Shown here: positions 32,801 to 41,359 of the stretch, in pieces | Layout of the letters: the number at the start of each line of letters is the position of its first letter | Numbering within the stretch: the stretch's first letter is position 1 | Assembly: GCA_036925085.1 (NCBI GenBank) | Contig: JAUPFP010000066.1 | Span: 310,001 to 374,000, forward strand | DNA length: 64,000 bases | Direction: 5' to 3' | Source: Brachycybe producta | Lineage: Eukaryota > Arthropoda > Diplopoda > Playtdesmida > Andrognathidae | Made by a program: the position numbers and the translations under genes | The notes under the pieces: generated by a model | What the model saw: only the letters and a program-made list of their open reading frames with translations | Told to the model about the DNA's origin: nothing | Databases searched by the model: none

Positions 32801-35800
32801 TCGTGGCACGATGTCAACTACAATCACGATTTATTTTGCTGAGACTTCCGCTGTGTGAAATTCTGATCCTTTTCTGGTCATTCACAAAAGTCCACTTCAT
32901 TTGTTTAGGTTCGAGTACGTCTCGAGAGTATGCCGTGCCGGACATAACATCAACGCTCATTACAAGTCCTCTGGTGTTTCCACGTGCGGCCATAGCTCCT
33001 CCTCCAGCCGACCGCCATTATGCAGCCACTGAAATTTGTAAAGTGCAAAACATTCAGGGAGTTAGCGGCACGACCACTTATGCCGTTCCCAGCATTGATC
33101 TTCTAAGTCACGAAGACTTGGCCAATGCTGCCGTCGGCGTTTCCATTTGTGAGTTTCCGAGGCATCGGTTGAGGTTCCTAGAAAAGTTGGGCGAGGGACA
33201 GTTTGGAGAGGTTTGTATACTTTCTGTTAACAAGTTGTCGAAATTCTCTATCGGAATCTGTTCTAAAGAGGTTTTTTTGCATTTATTTTTTTTTAGGTCC
33301 ACCTTTGCGAGGCTGAAGGCATTCCTGAACTAGTGGATGTTCCAACATTTGGCACTTCCAAATTGGTTGCTCTTAAGGTTCTTAGACCAAATGCTGGTGA
33401 AGTTGCAAGGTAATTTCAATGTAATTAATATGATCATTGTGGTCAATAAGTACAAGTTCATTGAAACTTTATCAGCTCTATTTGTTTTGCTTATCATTAG
33501 GGCTCGGATTTTTATGCAATATCAAGCAAATGTATCTCAATCTGTGGCATAAAAAGCCAATTGTGAAGGAACAAGCCCCCGTTATAGATCAGCCAACAAT
33601 TTTTATGCTTTTTGTTTTTAATCAAAAACACTGGTTAGATGCTTAGAACTCTTAGTTGACAACTAATAGTAAGCAGACATCTAGCCTCTAACTAGACGTT
33701 TTTGATTAGAAAAAAGTGTAATTGCAGTTTCTCTAATAATGATGATTATTTCACAATTGGCACTTGAGAAATATTTGCTTGATATTGCATAAAATTCCGA
33801 GCCCTACTTATCATTTTTGAACCAATAGAAGAAATAATACGTTTTAAACTACAAACAAAAACATTTTATCAATAAATTATACATCTTTAAGGCCGACCTA
33901 CATCATGCTAACAAAACGCAAAGAAAACAGAAACTCAGTGTTTCGAGACAAACTGGCGACAAATTTTAAAACATGTTTGAGACTTTTCTGTTTTGTTTCT
34001 GTTTTTGTCTGCAATTTCACAAACTATTCCAATTCTCGGCTCAAGTCGGTAAACATCAAAAGGTTTGTAGATTGTTTATGTATTATGCAACATTTTGTCA
34101 ACTCTGTCTGTGCAGTGTGGACAGTTTATATTAAAACAACAACAGAACAGTTGTGAAGTTTTCATAGGACAGCTATATCTAGAGACAAAAAACAAAACCC
34201 AAATATGTTTGTGTTGTATCACAGATTTGTTTTCGTTTTGCCTTGAGTACTGCTGACATTTGTTGCAGATTTGTTCTGTTTTCAAAGTCTGCTATTTTTC
34301 TATTATTTTTGCTGTGTTTTTCTCAAACTCATGTTGCACTTTTGTCAGCTTGATGTGGATGAGCATTACGTTCTAAAAATAACATCTAAGTGCCGCTTCA
34401 CACAGGACACTCTTATGTCGCTGTTTTGTGTTATCACGAAATGGTGGACACGGTATGCTTCGCATGGACCGCCTTTGTAAACAATGGAATGCTGTCAGTG
34501 TTTTCCACTGTTATGACTTTGATCACCTTTTTCAAACAGGAGGTGTTCGACACTCGTGGCTGAACACGAGCACTCGTCGACACTATGGAGCAAAAAAAAA
34601 AAAGGTGGCGGTGTCTGGTCTGAACAACTCCATCATAGGTATCAGTTTTCTGCTAGAAATGGTGACTTTTGGTGTCGACACAGTGTCTCGTATGAAACAG
34701 CTCGACAAATCCGAGCTCTTTCCTCTTGATATCGTCCCCAGTTAATTAATGGTGGCTCTTTAGCGGTTTAGGAGAAAAATTCAGGGTTTTCAAGTAAACG
34801 TTTCACAAGAGAAACATTGCGAACAAATTCAAAGTGTTTTAGAAACCAGAATAGTTGGTGATGTTGCTAAAAGTTTTTTTTTCCTGATATATTATTTATA
34901 GATATGAACTTATTATGTATATTTCAAGTTGACGACTTTCATTTTTCATTTCAATATATTTAAAAATAAACTTTATATACCATTTTGAAAAATATAAAGT
35001 GAAAAATTAAAAGATTGAACAATGAAATTGTCACAAAAAGTTTATTTTTAAACGGAAACGGAAACGGAACGTTTATATTTACACGGAACAAAATAGAAAC
35101 TAGAAGAGTAACGGTATAACTTTTAAAAGATTTTCATGTTTATATCTAAACATGAAAATCTTTTAAAAATTATACCGTTACTCTTCTAGTTTCTATTTTA
35201 TTCCGTGTAATTAGTAAAAAAACCTATTTTTTTTCAAAATGTTGTATTTGTATTTTTTTTTTCCTGCTTCTCTTTTTAAGATCTGATTTCCACAAGGAAG
35301 TTCGAATTCTGGCCAAACTACGAGACCCGAACATCGTGCACGTGCTCGGCGTGTGCACTCGAGACGAACCTCTGTGTATGATTGTCGAATACATGGAAAA
35401 CGGAGACCTAAATCAGTTTCTACAAGAACACGTGGCTGAAAGCACTTTGAACCTACGCCCACCGAACAACTCTAAGGTGCTTAGTTATGGCGCCCTCATC
35501 TATATGGCAACTCAGATCTCGTCGGGAATGAAGTACTTAGAATCGTTAAATTTTGTGCATCGTGATCTGGCTACGAGGAATTGTCTTGTCGGATCGGCCT
35601 ACAGTATCAAAATTGCTGACTTTGGCATGAGTCGGAGTCTGTATGCGGCCGATTACTACAAGATCGAAGGACGTGCCGTACTCCCCATTCGCTGGATGGC
35701 TTGGGAAAGTATTTTACTGGTGAGAACCCATTTTATTTGTGATAGTTTGTTTGTTTATTTTGGCCTGATTATAGAAAGTATGGTAACAATTTATGAGAGT

Positions 35801-37226
35801 TGAAAGAAAAAAAGAATGGAACTTGCGGTTTGTTCCAACTGTCGTAAGTTGGAACATTAGTTAGTTTTTTAATGTTGTAGGGAAGAACTAACTTTATATT
35901 GGGAAAAAAAAGTTTCAGGATAGTTTGAAAAAAAGTAACTCTGAAGGACAGTTTTGGAAGAAAAAAAGAAGTAACTTTGAGGATAGTTTTGGGAAAAAAG
36001 TAACTTTCAGGACAGTTTTGTAAAAAAAAGAGAAAAATTCTCAGGACAGTTTTGAAGAAAAAAGGAACTCTCAGGACAGTTTTTGACAAAAAGTTTTGGA
36101 AAAAGAGTAACTTTCAGGACAGTTTTCGAAAAAAAAAAGTAACTTTCAGGACAGTTTTGTGAAAAAAAGAGTAATCCTCAGGACAGTTTGGAAGAAAAAA
36201 AGGAACTCTCAGGACAGTTTTTGACAAAAAAAAAGTAACTTTCAGGACAGTTTTGGAAAAAGAGTAACTTTCAGGACAGTTTTCGAAAAAAAAAAGTAAC
36301 TTTCAGGACAGTTTTGTGAAAAAAAGAGTAATCCTCAGGACAGTTTGGAAGAAAAAAAAGGAACTCTCAGGACAGTTTTTGACAAAAAAAAGTAACTTTC
36401 AGGACAGTTGAGGGGAAAAGTTACTTTTTGAACAGTTTAGAAAAAAAAGTAACTCATGGGACAGTTTAGGGAACAAAAACAAAAAGTAACTTGCGAGGCA
36501 ATTGAGAGTAAAGGTGGAATTTCGTAGGAGCGACTGCGACTGTAGTCTTCTGGCGACCATAGTCGTGTTTGCGCCCCACCGTAATTCCTGGCATGTAGTT
36601 ATTGTGTGACTCACGATCGCCAGTCGTGGGTCAACTTGCTTGTTGTTCATAACTTGTCACAAAGAACTTTCTACCCCCACGACTGCGACCAGGCTGCTCT
36701 CCGAGAAGTATAGTCGCATTCGTAGAGACACCGGTCGCGCACTCTGGTCGCCGGTCGCGTTCGCGTCAAAGGAACTGCTCAGATATAGAACTATTGAATA
36801 AAGTCCGGTTGCGGGGTCGCCATCCGCGGTCGCTCGTAGGGAATTCCACATTATTTACTTATTAAGAAAGAAATTTTGCATTAATTTGTCTTTTCTATAA
36901 CGAGAATTTTTTTTGTTCCTTAGGGTAAATTTACGACTAAAAGTGATGTGTGGTCTTTTGCCGTTACGCTCTGGGAAATTTTAACTTTTGCTCGCGAACA
37001 ACCGTATGAGGATCTGAACGACGAGAAAGTGATCGAAAACGTGGGACACTTTTATCACAACGATGGCCTGTGCGCGTATTTGCCTCAACCGATTAACTGC
37101 CCGAAGGAGATTTATGACTTAATGAGGGAATGTTGGCAGAGGAACGAAGTCGAGAGACCGAACTTTCGTGAGATTCACCTTTTTCTACAGCGCAAGAATC
37201 TGGGTTATCAACCCGAGGTGCTTTAA
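23654..37226 (+). CDS. Ddr: Discoidin domain receptor tyrosine kinase (3' ten exons, 769 aa)
   Basis: Exons: 23654-23801, 26720-26899, 27629-27970, 28683-28775, 29679-29869, 32196-32394, 32909-33210, 33297-33409, 35281-35719, 36924-37226. All introns are GT-AG and the phases match; the total is 2310 nt including the stop. The product is a collagen-receptor-type kinase of the plasma membrane (family knowledge). Seen in order: end of the discoidin domain with [13 protein letters not shown] (1-50), discoidin-like domain with [20 protein letters not shown] (50-230), TM helix about 268-292, Tyr-rich linker with REYAVPD and TTTYAVP (319-470), kinase 471-768. The kinase has GEGQFGEV (479-486), ATP lysine in VALK (512), alpha-C Glu 529, HRDLATRN (616-623), DFG (636-638), activation loop Tyr 644, 648, 649 in the DDR pattern YxxxYY, and WMAWE. 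Sequons NDT, NFS, NVT lie outside. Signal peptide and most of the discoidin domain are encoded upstream, outside recognisable sequence. Confidence 0.96.
24143..24719. mobile_element. MITE with GACCATTACCTCCAGAAATT ends, copy 1 (DDR intron)
   Basis: CCATTACCTCCGGAAATTTC with TTGTCAAAATATTGTCAAG on the left face TTGACAATATTTTG and TTTCTGGAGGTAATGGTCTC on the right. The interior is shared with 60391-60945 and 61871-62384 (GAATTATTCCACATCGAAGG, CTGGAAATGTGAGGTGACAA). Non-coding. Confidence 0.88.
25440..25690. repeat. Hairpin repeat with AGAAACTAGAAGGGTAGCTC arms (DDR intron)
   Basis: GTTTTAGAAACTAGAAGGGT and GTAGCTCAATTA are mirrored by TAAGTGATTGAGCTATCC and TTCTAGTATTTAAAACAC. Related words occur at 34830-34860, 35095-35205 and 55960-56090. 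Confidence 0.65.
25771..26556. mobile_element. TTAA foldback element B, near-complete (DDR intron)
   Basis: GAGGCTACATCGCATAAATT at the left; ATAGCCTC then TTAA (26557-26560) at the right. Inside are the family blocks AAAGAGCGCAAGCATCG, CAATATTAAGTTTTCAAAG and CAGCACGTGCGCAAATG. About 786 bp. Confidence 0.88.
26720..26899 (+). CDS. Ddr: DDR exon: start of discoidin-like domain
   Basis: Acceptor TTCCTCTTAG, donor AAAG|GTGAGT. Translation [19 protein letters not shown], then [20 protein letters not shown] and [10 protein letters not shown]. The YDG and GLGQLTDG blocks are diagnostic for DDRs. Phases are 1 in and 1 out. Confidence 0.95.
27012..27205. mobile_element. Two MITE fragments in a DDR intron
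   Basis: 27009-27012 is TTAA followed by GGCCGTGGTCACACTACTTA, a left end of the 'GGCC-TG-TCACACT' type. From 27095 the left arm of the TAGGGCTCGGATTTTTATG hAT family follows. Confidence 0.65.
27225..27570 (+). mobile_element. TCGAA-rich hAT-like repeat (DDR intron)
   Basis: Matches 45158-45576 across GATTCGAAAACTCGAATCTT, AAATTAGTTTTAACTCTATT, GTTCACTAACAAAAAATCAG and the CACCCTGAGTGC region. It ends about 60 bp before the exon at 27629. Confidence 0.8.
27629..27970 (+). CDS. Ddr: DDR exon: core of discoidin-like domain
   Basis: Acceptor TTTATCTTAG, donor TCCA|GTAAGT. Translation [39 protein letters not shown], and [12 protein letters not shown]. It matches the DDR blocks 'YVGW', 'FEFD-IRNF' and 'W--ISEI-F'. 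Potential N-glycosylation at NDT, NFS and NVT. Confidence 0.96.
28037..28565. mobile_element. TTAA foldback element B, right part lost (DDR intron)
   Basis: GAGGTTACATCGCAAAATTA at the left and most of the palindrome up to AATTAAGGTGCACATT; the terminal right arm is missing. It fills most of the 712-nt intron between 27970 and 28683. Confidence 0.82.
28683..28775 (+). CDS. Ddr: DDR exon: extracellular juxtamembrane linker
   Basis: 93 nt; acceptor TTTTTGTTGTAG, donor GGAG|GTGATT. Translation [32 protein letters not shown]. Low conservation is usual for this stretch; support comes from the frame and from exact phase fit with both neighbours. Confidence 0.85.
29250..29340. mobile_element. hAT MITE fragment (TAGGGCTCGGATTTTTAT)
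   Basis: Left arm only of the family best seen at 33498-33806. Confidence 0.65.
29380..29616. mobile_element. pogo/Tigger-type MITE with TA target duplication (DDR intron)
   Basis: CAGTAGAACGTCGGTTATCG and its inverted partner CGATAATCGACGTTCTACTG are flanked by TA on both sides (29378-29379, 29617-29618). 'CAGTAGAAC-TCG-TTAT' is the TIR style of pogo/Tigger elements in the Tc1/mariner group. The left arm is extended by a degenerate 16-bp repeat, TCGATTATTGGAACCG. 237 bp, no coding. Confidence 0.85.
29679..29869 (+). CDS. Ddr: DDR exon: transmembrane helix
   Basis: Translation [13 protein letters not shown], then [20 protein letters not shown] and [15 protein letters not shown], a single membrane span followed by the stop-transfer basic cluster. 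It ends INMK|GTACGC in phase 0. The acceptor follows an A-run, and the spliced frame requires the first of two nearby AGs (29677-29678). Confidence 0.93.
29870..32195 (+). other. DDR intron (2.3 kb) after the TM exon
   Basis: 30190-31550 is noticeably less T-rich than the rest and contains no recognised family. AAGGGTTCAAATCGCCAGC at 30267 resembles a tRNA B box but has no matching A box. The small frames at 30235-30478 and 31252-31628 are not convincing. The rest is T-rich. Confidence 0.5.
32196..32394 (+). CDS. Ddr: DDR exon: Tyr-rich cytosolic juxtamembrane
   Basis: Translation [55 protein letters not shown]. The acceptor CCCAACCACAAG is chosen because INMK|DLRMNV is the expected join; its polypyrimidine tract is weak. 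At least eight tyrosines, including a near-repeat [11 protein letters not shown], make this a likely phosphotyrosine docking segment (inference). Donor ACAG|GTACGA. Confidence 0.85.
32510..32810. repeat. Foldback-like repeat with CAAGTGGTCACTT words (DDR intron)
   Basis: TAAGGGTTGGACTGCAAAAT, GATTGACTACCAAAAGTGG and CCACCAAGTGGTCACTTC relate to the hairpin at 38422-38590 (GACCACTTTTGGTGGTCGAT, AACCCTAACTC). Borders uncertain. Confidence 0.5.
32909..33210 (+). CDS. Ddr: DDR exon: juxtamembrane and glycine-rich loop
   Basis: Acceptor TTTGTTTAG, donor GGAGAG|GTTTGT. Contains [11 protein letters not shown], the DDR-type SGTTTYAVP block, then [19 protein letters not shown]. The exon ends inside the P-loop; an 86-nt intron follows. 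Confidence 0.96.
33297..33409 (+). CDS. Ddr: DDR exon: kinase N-lobe with ATP lysine
   Basis: Acceptor TTTTTTTTAG, donor GCAAG|GTAATT. Translation [38 protein letters not shown]. The VALK lysine pairs with the alpha-C glutamate in the next exon. Confidence 0.96.
33498..33806. mobile_element. hAT-type MITE with perfect 8-bp TSD (DDR intron)
   Basis: 309 bp; ends TAGGGCTCGGATTTTTATGC and GCATAAAATTCCGAGCCCTA. CTTATCAT is duplicated at 33490-33497 and 33807-33814. YAGRG termini with an 8-bp TSD define hAT. Copies or fragments at 27095, 29250, 38870, 40680, 57040 and 63367. Confidence 0.92.
33890..34745. other. DDR intron segment with foldback-like ends
   Basis: TTTAAGGCCGACCTACATCA at 33889 and AAGTGCCGCTTCACACAGG at 34389 look like left ends of the 'GGCC...CACA' foldback group, but the partner arms are not clear. 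The frame at 34428-34745 shows no domain. Confidence 0.4.
35085..35212. mobile_element. Near-perfect hairpin, about 60-bp arms, 69 bp before a kinase exon
   Basis: ATAGAAACTAGAAGAGTAAC, GGTATAACTTTTAAAAGATT and TTCATGTTTA on the left are mirrored almost without mismatch by TAAACATGAAAATCTTTTAA and GTTACTCTTCTAGTTTCTAT. It lies just upstream of the acceptor of the catalytic-core exon at 35281. The high arm identity suggests a young insertion or gene conversion between arms. Confidence 0.85.
35281..35719 (+). CDS. Ddr: DDR exon: kinase catalytic core
   Basis: Acceptor CTCTTTTTAAG, donor CTG|GTGAGA. Contains [73 protein letters not shown] and [13 protein letters not shown]. All catalytic residues are present, so the kinase should be active. 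Confidence 0.98.
35900..36490. repeat. Minisatellite AGTAACTTTCAGGACAGTTTTG in DDR kinase intron
   Basis: About 20 units of 27-32 bp: AACTTTCAGGACAGTTTTG plus an A/G-rich linker of variable length (GGAAAAAGAGT, TGAAAAAAAGAG). The pattern AACTCTCAGGACAGTTTTTG and AATCCTCAGGACAGTTTGG recurs as a higher-order unit of about 150 bp at 36075-36240 and 36240-36400. Confidence 0.92.
36514..36850. mobile_element. Foldback element with TGGAATTTCGTAGGAGCGAC end (DDR intron)
   Basis: TGGAATTTCGTAGGAGCGAC at the left and GGTCGCTCGTAGGGAATTCCA-type right end form an inverted pair. The interior is rich in GCGACC/GGTCGC words and is GC-richer than the surroundings. It ends about 70 bp before the last exon. 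Confidence 0.78.
36924..37226 (+). CDS. Ddr: DDR last exon: kinase C-lobe and stop
   Basis: Acceptor TTTTGTTCCTTAG. Translation [29 protein letters not shown]-type helix, [37 protein letters not shown] and TAA. As in other DDRs the protein ends right after the kinase domain. A possible AATAAA lies at 37991-37996. Confidence 0.96.
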   Translation, partial: GKFTTKSDVWSFAVTLWEILTFAREQPYEDLNDEKVIENVGHFYHNDGLCAYLPQPINCPKEIYDLMRECWQRNEVERPNFREIHLFLQRKNLGYQPEVL

Positions 37227-38057
37227 AAAAAAAAAAAAAAAACATGGCAACAACAAATCATATCAACTCAAATTGAAACAATCTTTAATAATTATTATAT
37301 CCCTCGCTCCTCTTTTTGCTCTCGATGCAAGTGTCGGACTGCCCTCCACTCCTCGTCCCTTAAACCTCAACACTCGGGAAGCAATATTCTTTCTCGGAAT
37401 GTGGGGACAATAGGGTGGCGAGTGGCTCTACGAGGGGCAACGTGGTACTCGTAGCTCGTGAGACATCGCGGTATCTTGAGATATCCAGGTTATATTTGGA
37501 TGGACAAATAGTGTGGCTATTTGGTCCGTCGTGGGGTCCGAAGACAAGCTGAATGAATGTATATGGGTGGAATCAAAGTTTAAAATGGGCTTTTTATTAA
37601 GGTTTTGTGAACGTTTTCGGAGTAAATGAAATGTGTATAGCTTAAAACATGAGCCACACTAAGAAACTAATCGCCCTAATCCTTATGTGAGACTTAAGAG
37701 GGGAGAGGAGGCCAGGACCCCTATGAAGGGACTGGTTCTGGCACAGAATAGGAACGAATCGGTCCGACACTCTGCTCGGATTTCCTTTTTTTGTCTTCTT
37801 TTTTAAGATTCTGCTATCCCCATACCCTCGAACACCTTTGCCCAACTCCCGTTAACCCTCGCCTCTAAACCCATTCCTCAACCCTTCCCCCCCCCCCCAG
37901 AAATTGTGTCTATGCACCCCAGCCCCTTTAGGCAATGGTGCCTTACAGTGACCAGCGAATAATAATAATTATAATAACAATAATAATAATAATAAATGTG
38001 TTTTTTAATATAAAATGTTGTAATTTATTTTCTATTTTATATGCCTCCGTGAAGAAC
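37227..38057 (+). other. DDR 3' UTR and downstream flank
   Basis: An A-run follows the stop. Candidate AATAAA at 37991-37996, inside an (AAT)n tract, so it is weak. No nearer canonical signal is obvious. A C-run lies at 37881-37891. Confidence 0.45.
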
Positions 38058-38250
38058 TTTTACAGATGAGCGACTTTTTAGTCGTCGAGTTTCGCTGCAA
38101 AATGTAGTCTTTAAACGAACCGATGACCGGTAGTTGTGGTGTGGTTGACAATGTATTGCTATATAAAGCGTCCGAACCTGATCACACGAGCGTCTTCTCG
38201 ATCGCTTTTGAGTTGCACTTGACGACTAAAGAGTCGCTCGTCTGTGAAGG
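38058..38250. mobile_element. Foldback MITE with GATGAGCGACTTTTTAGTCG arm
   Basis: ACAGATGAGCGACTTTTTAG with TCGTCGAGTTTCGCTGC faces TTTTGAGTTGCACTTGACGA and CTAAAGAGTCGCTCGTCTGT. Confidence 0.78.
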
Positions 38251-38265
38251 GTTTAAAATCCGTGT

Positions 38266-38804
38266 GTTTCAAACTGTGGTCCGCGGTGGTGTGCCAGGTG
38301 GGTCCACAGGGGGGATCATAGAGAAAAATATTTTTAGTCGCCAACTGTCTGAACGGAAGTTGCAAAACAACAACAACAAAAACAGATTATAGTTGTGCTA
38401 AGTCAACTACTGTAGAAGGACTTTTGACAAACAGACCACTTTTGGTGGTCGATTTCGATTGCAAAGGTGATTGAGCTGTGGTTTGCAATGTATTTTTATG
38501 TAAAGATTCGAAGTGGTTGTTTTTGGCGTGACAACCCGACTTCATCTTGCAGTCGTAATTGACCACAAAAAGTGGTCTGTGTTATCCAACCCTAACTCTG
38601 ATATAACCGCCACTCTGCTCTAATATGAGGTGTTCGGAGTGTGCTTTTAATATGAGGCACACTCAAGTGTGCCCAATCACTGGTTCAAAGCTACTTGCGC
38701 CAGTCCATACACAGTGGGATTTTTTAAGGTGGGTGGTCCGCATGGACATCGACATTTGATCTAGTGGTCCGCAATTGTGAAAAGTTTTGAGAAACACTGG
38801 TCTA
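38266..38804. mobile_element. hAT-like MITE (GTTTCTCAAA..GTGGTCCGC) with an inserted hairpin
   Basis: GTGTTTCAAACTGTGGTCCG at the left and GTGGTCCGCAATTGTGAAAA, GTTTTGAGAAACACTG at the right match the familiar CAGTGTTTCTCAAA-type hAT MITE ends of many animals. Inside, 38422-38590 is a separate hairpin with CAGACCACTTTTGGTGGTCG arms. Confidence 0.7.
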
Positions 38805-39941
38805 AATTTTTAAGAACCTAGACACTCTCTTGAGTTTCACGTGCCATAAGATATGGTTAATTTGGGAATTGCTGGTTACTTTCAGTTGTCACCTAGAGTT
38901 CTAGCCTATAAGCAGTGTTTTTAATTGAAAAAAATGTTGGTTGATTTAAAGAGCATTGTAATTTTACAATTGGCTCGTTGTGCCACGTCAGATTGTGAGA
39001 CATTTGCTTGATATTGCATAAAAATCCTAGCCCTAGTAATTAAAGTGTTAATAATAGGCCTAATGGAGACTTTGGAGAGAGAATTGAATGATCTTTATTT
39101 TTTGTTTTTTCATAAATTTAGCTTTTTTTAGTTTACGAGAAATTTATTTTTGAAAAAAAAAATTAAGGACATTGTGTGTATAGCCTGCCTCATCCTTGAG
39201 AAGAGGCTTGTGACGTCATTGGGATTACCGTAAAAAAATTAGGATTGTGTTGTTAAAAGTCTGATATAAAAAGGAGTTAATAAGTTCTGTAACAAAATTT
39301 TCAATAATACAATAACAAAAGGTTTCTTGAATTTTTTTGTTATTACCCCTTTTTTATCATTCTAAACTAAACGTTTAGAATTGTGTATTTAATTATGACG
39401 TCAGTGGCTTTTTCTTAGGATGAGGTTGATATATTTAGATCATTTCTATTCTGAATAGGGTGGCGCCATCTATTGGTCATATTATGTTGAACACCTGTTT
39501 TTTGTCAAATTATCATTCAAGAATCAAGATGGCCGCCCTTTTGGAAATCGTAACGCAATCTTCGCGGGAAAAAAAGTTATTATTTGTGAGTTTTTCTTGA
39601 TTTCCACACAAATATCTCGATTTTTCAACAATGAACTATAGCGATACGTGTTTAGTTAGTTTTAAGTTAGTTTTAGGTGATAAAGTTGAGTAATTGCGGA
39701 AAATGTTATCAAGTGATCGTATGAAGCGCCTATATAGACTTTAAAAGAACCCGGATGTGGACATCTTTTAGGTGAAAATTGGACGCTCATCTCTTTCGGT
39801 AATTTTTTTTTTAACTTTTTTAAATTTAAATAATTTCACTGAACAAAAAAGCTAATGTCGACGCCTGAAAGTTGTTGTTAATGCATATCATGTTAAATTA
39901 ACATGGTTTTGGTTTTTAGTTTTCTACTACGTTTGGGTTGA

Positions 39942-40670
39942 GAGGCTACATCACATAATTACATCGAAAAATCTCCGCAAAGAGCGCTGGCATCGTTTTT
40001 CTATTGAGCCCATAAACCAGATGATAAAGAAAAAATGTTAATTTTTAAAATACACAGTCTCGGCGGCAATATGTTTATTTTTCATATTTAAAGTTGTCCA
40101 ATATTAAGTTTTCAAAGTGCAATGTGCACCTTATATATATATATGCGGATCTAATGATAGAATGTTGGCAAGTGTCCTTTATTTTTAAAAAATATTCAAA
40201 ATCGCGAATTTCTAACTCTTTGTGTTAAACTCCATTGAGTACGCCCAAATAAGAAAAAACATCCATTAAAATGCTCGTAAAAATACCTAAAAATAATTTT
40301 GAAAAATCACAATTAAACCACAGTGAAGCCAACACATTGGCGCACGTGCTGATTTTTTTTCTGGTTTTTTAAAAATATTTTTACGAGCATTAATGTATAG
40401 CATAAATGTTTTTTTTTGCTTACGAGCATGTATACTCATATAAGAGTTAGAAATTGGCGATTTTGAAATATGTTTTAAAAATATAAGCGCACTTTCTAAT
40501 TTTTTGTCATTCTAGAACTCGATCAGCATATATTTAAGATGCACGTTGCACTTTGCACCATCAAAATTGGACAACTTTAAATATGAAAAATAAACATATT
40601 TTTTCATTAACGTTGGGTCTATGGGTTCAATAGAAAAACGATACTAGCGCTCTTTTTGCGATGTAGCCGC
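39942..40670. mobile_element. TTAA foldback element B, complete
   Basis: GAGGCTACATCACATAATTA at the left, GCGATGTAGCCGC then TTAA (40671-40674) at the right; 729 bp with the family interior. The left flank is TTGA, one base from TTAA. Confidence 0.88.
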
Positions 40671-41084
40671 TTAATAAACATTTGGTTCATATTGCATAAA
40701 AATCCGAGCCTTAGTGATTACAGTGTTAATAATTATGGAAACAAAATTAAATTATCTTTATTTTCTTTTGTCTTTTTCATAAATTTAGCTTTCTTAGTTT
40801 ACGAGAAATTAATTTTTGAAAAAAAAAAACACATTTATCCTTATTGTGACGTCATTTGGATTGCGGTTAAATTTAGGATTGTGTCATTGAACTCAAATAG
40901 AAAAGGGGTAATAAGTTTTATCACAAATATTTTCAACAATTTAAAAGAAAGTGTTCTTTAATGTTGTTTTTTTCTGCTATTGCCCCCTTTTTTAAATGTT
41001 TCGTCAATCCCTATGACGTCAGAAGCTTTTTCTTAAGCTCTGAGGTAGATATATATTTAGATGATTTCTAGTCCATAGGAAAGG

Positions 41085-41359
41085 ACTAGCGTTTGGAGGC
41101 TTGTGTTTTTTCATAGCGCATGCGCATTGCCATCTCGGTTGGTTTGTATAGGAAAGTGATGGCAGATTTGCGTTAGCAGCGCCATTTATTGATGACCAAT
41201 GGAAACTGCCCACGTCTTATAAGGGGCACCGTAGTTTCCATTGGTCATCAATAGATGGCGCTACTAACGCAAATCTGCCATCACTTTCCTATACAAACCA
41301 ACCGAGATGGCAATGAATGCGCATGCGCTATGAAAAAACACAAGCCTCCAGACGCTAGT
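41085..41359. mobile_element. Mutator-type MITE with perfect 9-bp TSD
   Basis: 275 bp with ends ACTAGCGTTTGGAGGCTTG and CAAGCCTCCAGACGCTAGT. TAGGAAAGG is duplicated at 41076-41084 and 41360-41368. The interior contains GCGCATGCGCATTGCCATC and CAATAGATGGCGCTACTAA. Same family as 22339-22628. Confidence 0.92.
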
